Shown here: positions 63,956-64,000 of the stretch, piece after piece | Layout: the number at the start of each line of letters is the position of its first letter | Numbering within the stretch: the stretch's first letter is position 1 | DNA from: Rhodocyclales bacterium GT-UBC | Lineage (GTDB): Bacteria > Pseudomonadota > Gammaproteobacteria > Burkholderiales > Rhodocyclaceae | Assembly: GCA_003583745.1 (NCBI GenBank) | Contig: QXPY01000004.1 | Span: 292,543 to 356,542 of the forward strand | Direction of reading: 5' to 3' | DNA length: 64,000 bases | Position numbers and translations under genes: made by a program | The notes under the pieces: generated by a model | Database searches by the model: none | What the model was told of the DNA's origin: nothing | What the model saw: the letters and a program-made list of their open reading frames with translations, nothing else

Positions 63956-64000
63956 GCGGCCCTCTTCAGCGCTGCCGGGGGTTTCCGGGTGGTGAAGAAG

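Overview
The window reads as one chromosomal segment of a GC-rich, free-living Gram-negative bacterium, most likely a betaproteobacterium of the Rhodocyclales (Dechloromonas/Azonexus type). This placement is an inference from gene families, dense c-di-GMP signalling and two-component sensing, and housekeeping genes of proteobacterial type. I see no insertion sequence, integrase, phage module, CRISPR array or complete RNA gene. Coding density is high, and many genes are joined by ATGA or TGATG overlaps.

Layout. 0-8 kb: start of leuS (truncated by the window edge), a small unknown gene, UvrD-type helicase, HD-GYP phosphodiesterase, then a coupled quinone reductase / membrane-anchored TAXI protein / ParA ATPase operon. 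8-16 kb: LysR regulator divergent from pirin and a flavodoxin-fold reductase, a diguanylate cyclase, a DEDD exonuclease, a three-lipoprotein operon (CsgG-like, DUF4810, DUF799) and a second diguanylate cyclase. 16-26 kb: tandem-receiver protein, a coupled operon of ArnT-like glycosyltransferase / sialidase-like protein / membrane protein, a heme-c GGDEF-EAL protein, an atypical crotonase and a large sensor kinase. 26-36 kb: dnaE-wbuC, a heme-c hybrid kinase, a soluble chemoreceptor, an HTH-receiver protein and a 2-Cys peroxiredoxin. 36-45 kb: five tightly packed genes encoding a DabA-type (DUF2309) protein and four different NuoL/NuoM-like proton-channel subunits. 45-49 kb: small zinc-ribbon protein, SulP/STAS anion transporter, ribbon-helix-helix regulator and an orphan ABC substrate-binding protein. 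49-64 kb: a 489-base gene-free gap with DnaA-box-like sites, metG, OmpR-type regulator, mrp/apbC, dcd, an inducible-type amino-acid decarboxylase, thyA-pgi-folA, a PilZ-containing protein, mog, yjgA/darP and pmbA. The window ends in a near-perfect sigma-70 promoter that probably drives a stable RNA operon just outside.

The most interesting locus is the DabA operon (35902-44878). All four residues of the DabA zinc site are present with the expected spacing. Known DAB systems pair DabA with one NuoL/MrpA-like DabB; here there are four, and one of them has Arg in place of a channel Lys. The natural hypothesis is a multi-subunit, ion-gradient-driven inorganic-carbon (CO2 to bicarbonate) uptake machine. 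A SulP transporter, a family that includes bicarbonate carriers, lies convergently downstream.

A second theme is c-di-GMP and redox sensing. Within 64 kb there are two diguanylate cyclases with intact inhibitory sites, a GGDEF-EAL protein, an HD-GYP protein and a PilZ-like protein. Two different receptors (GGDEF-EAL and hybrid histidine kinase) share a periplasmic domain with a single CxxCH heme-c motif.
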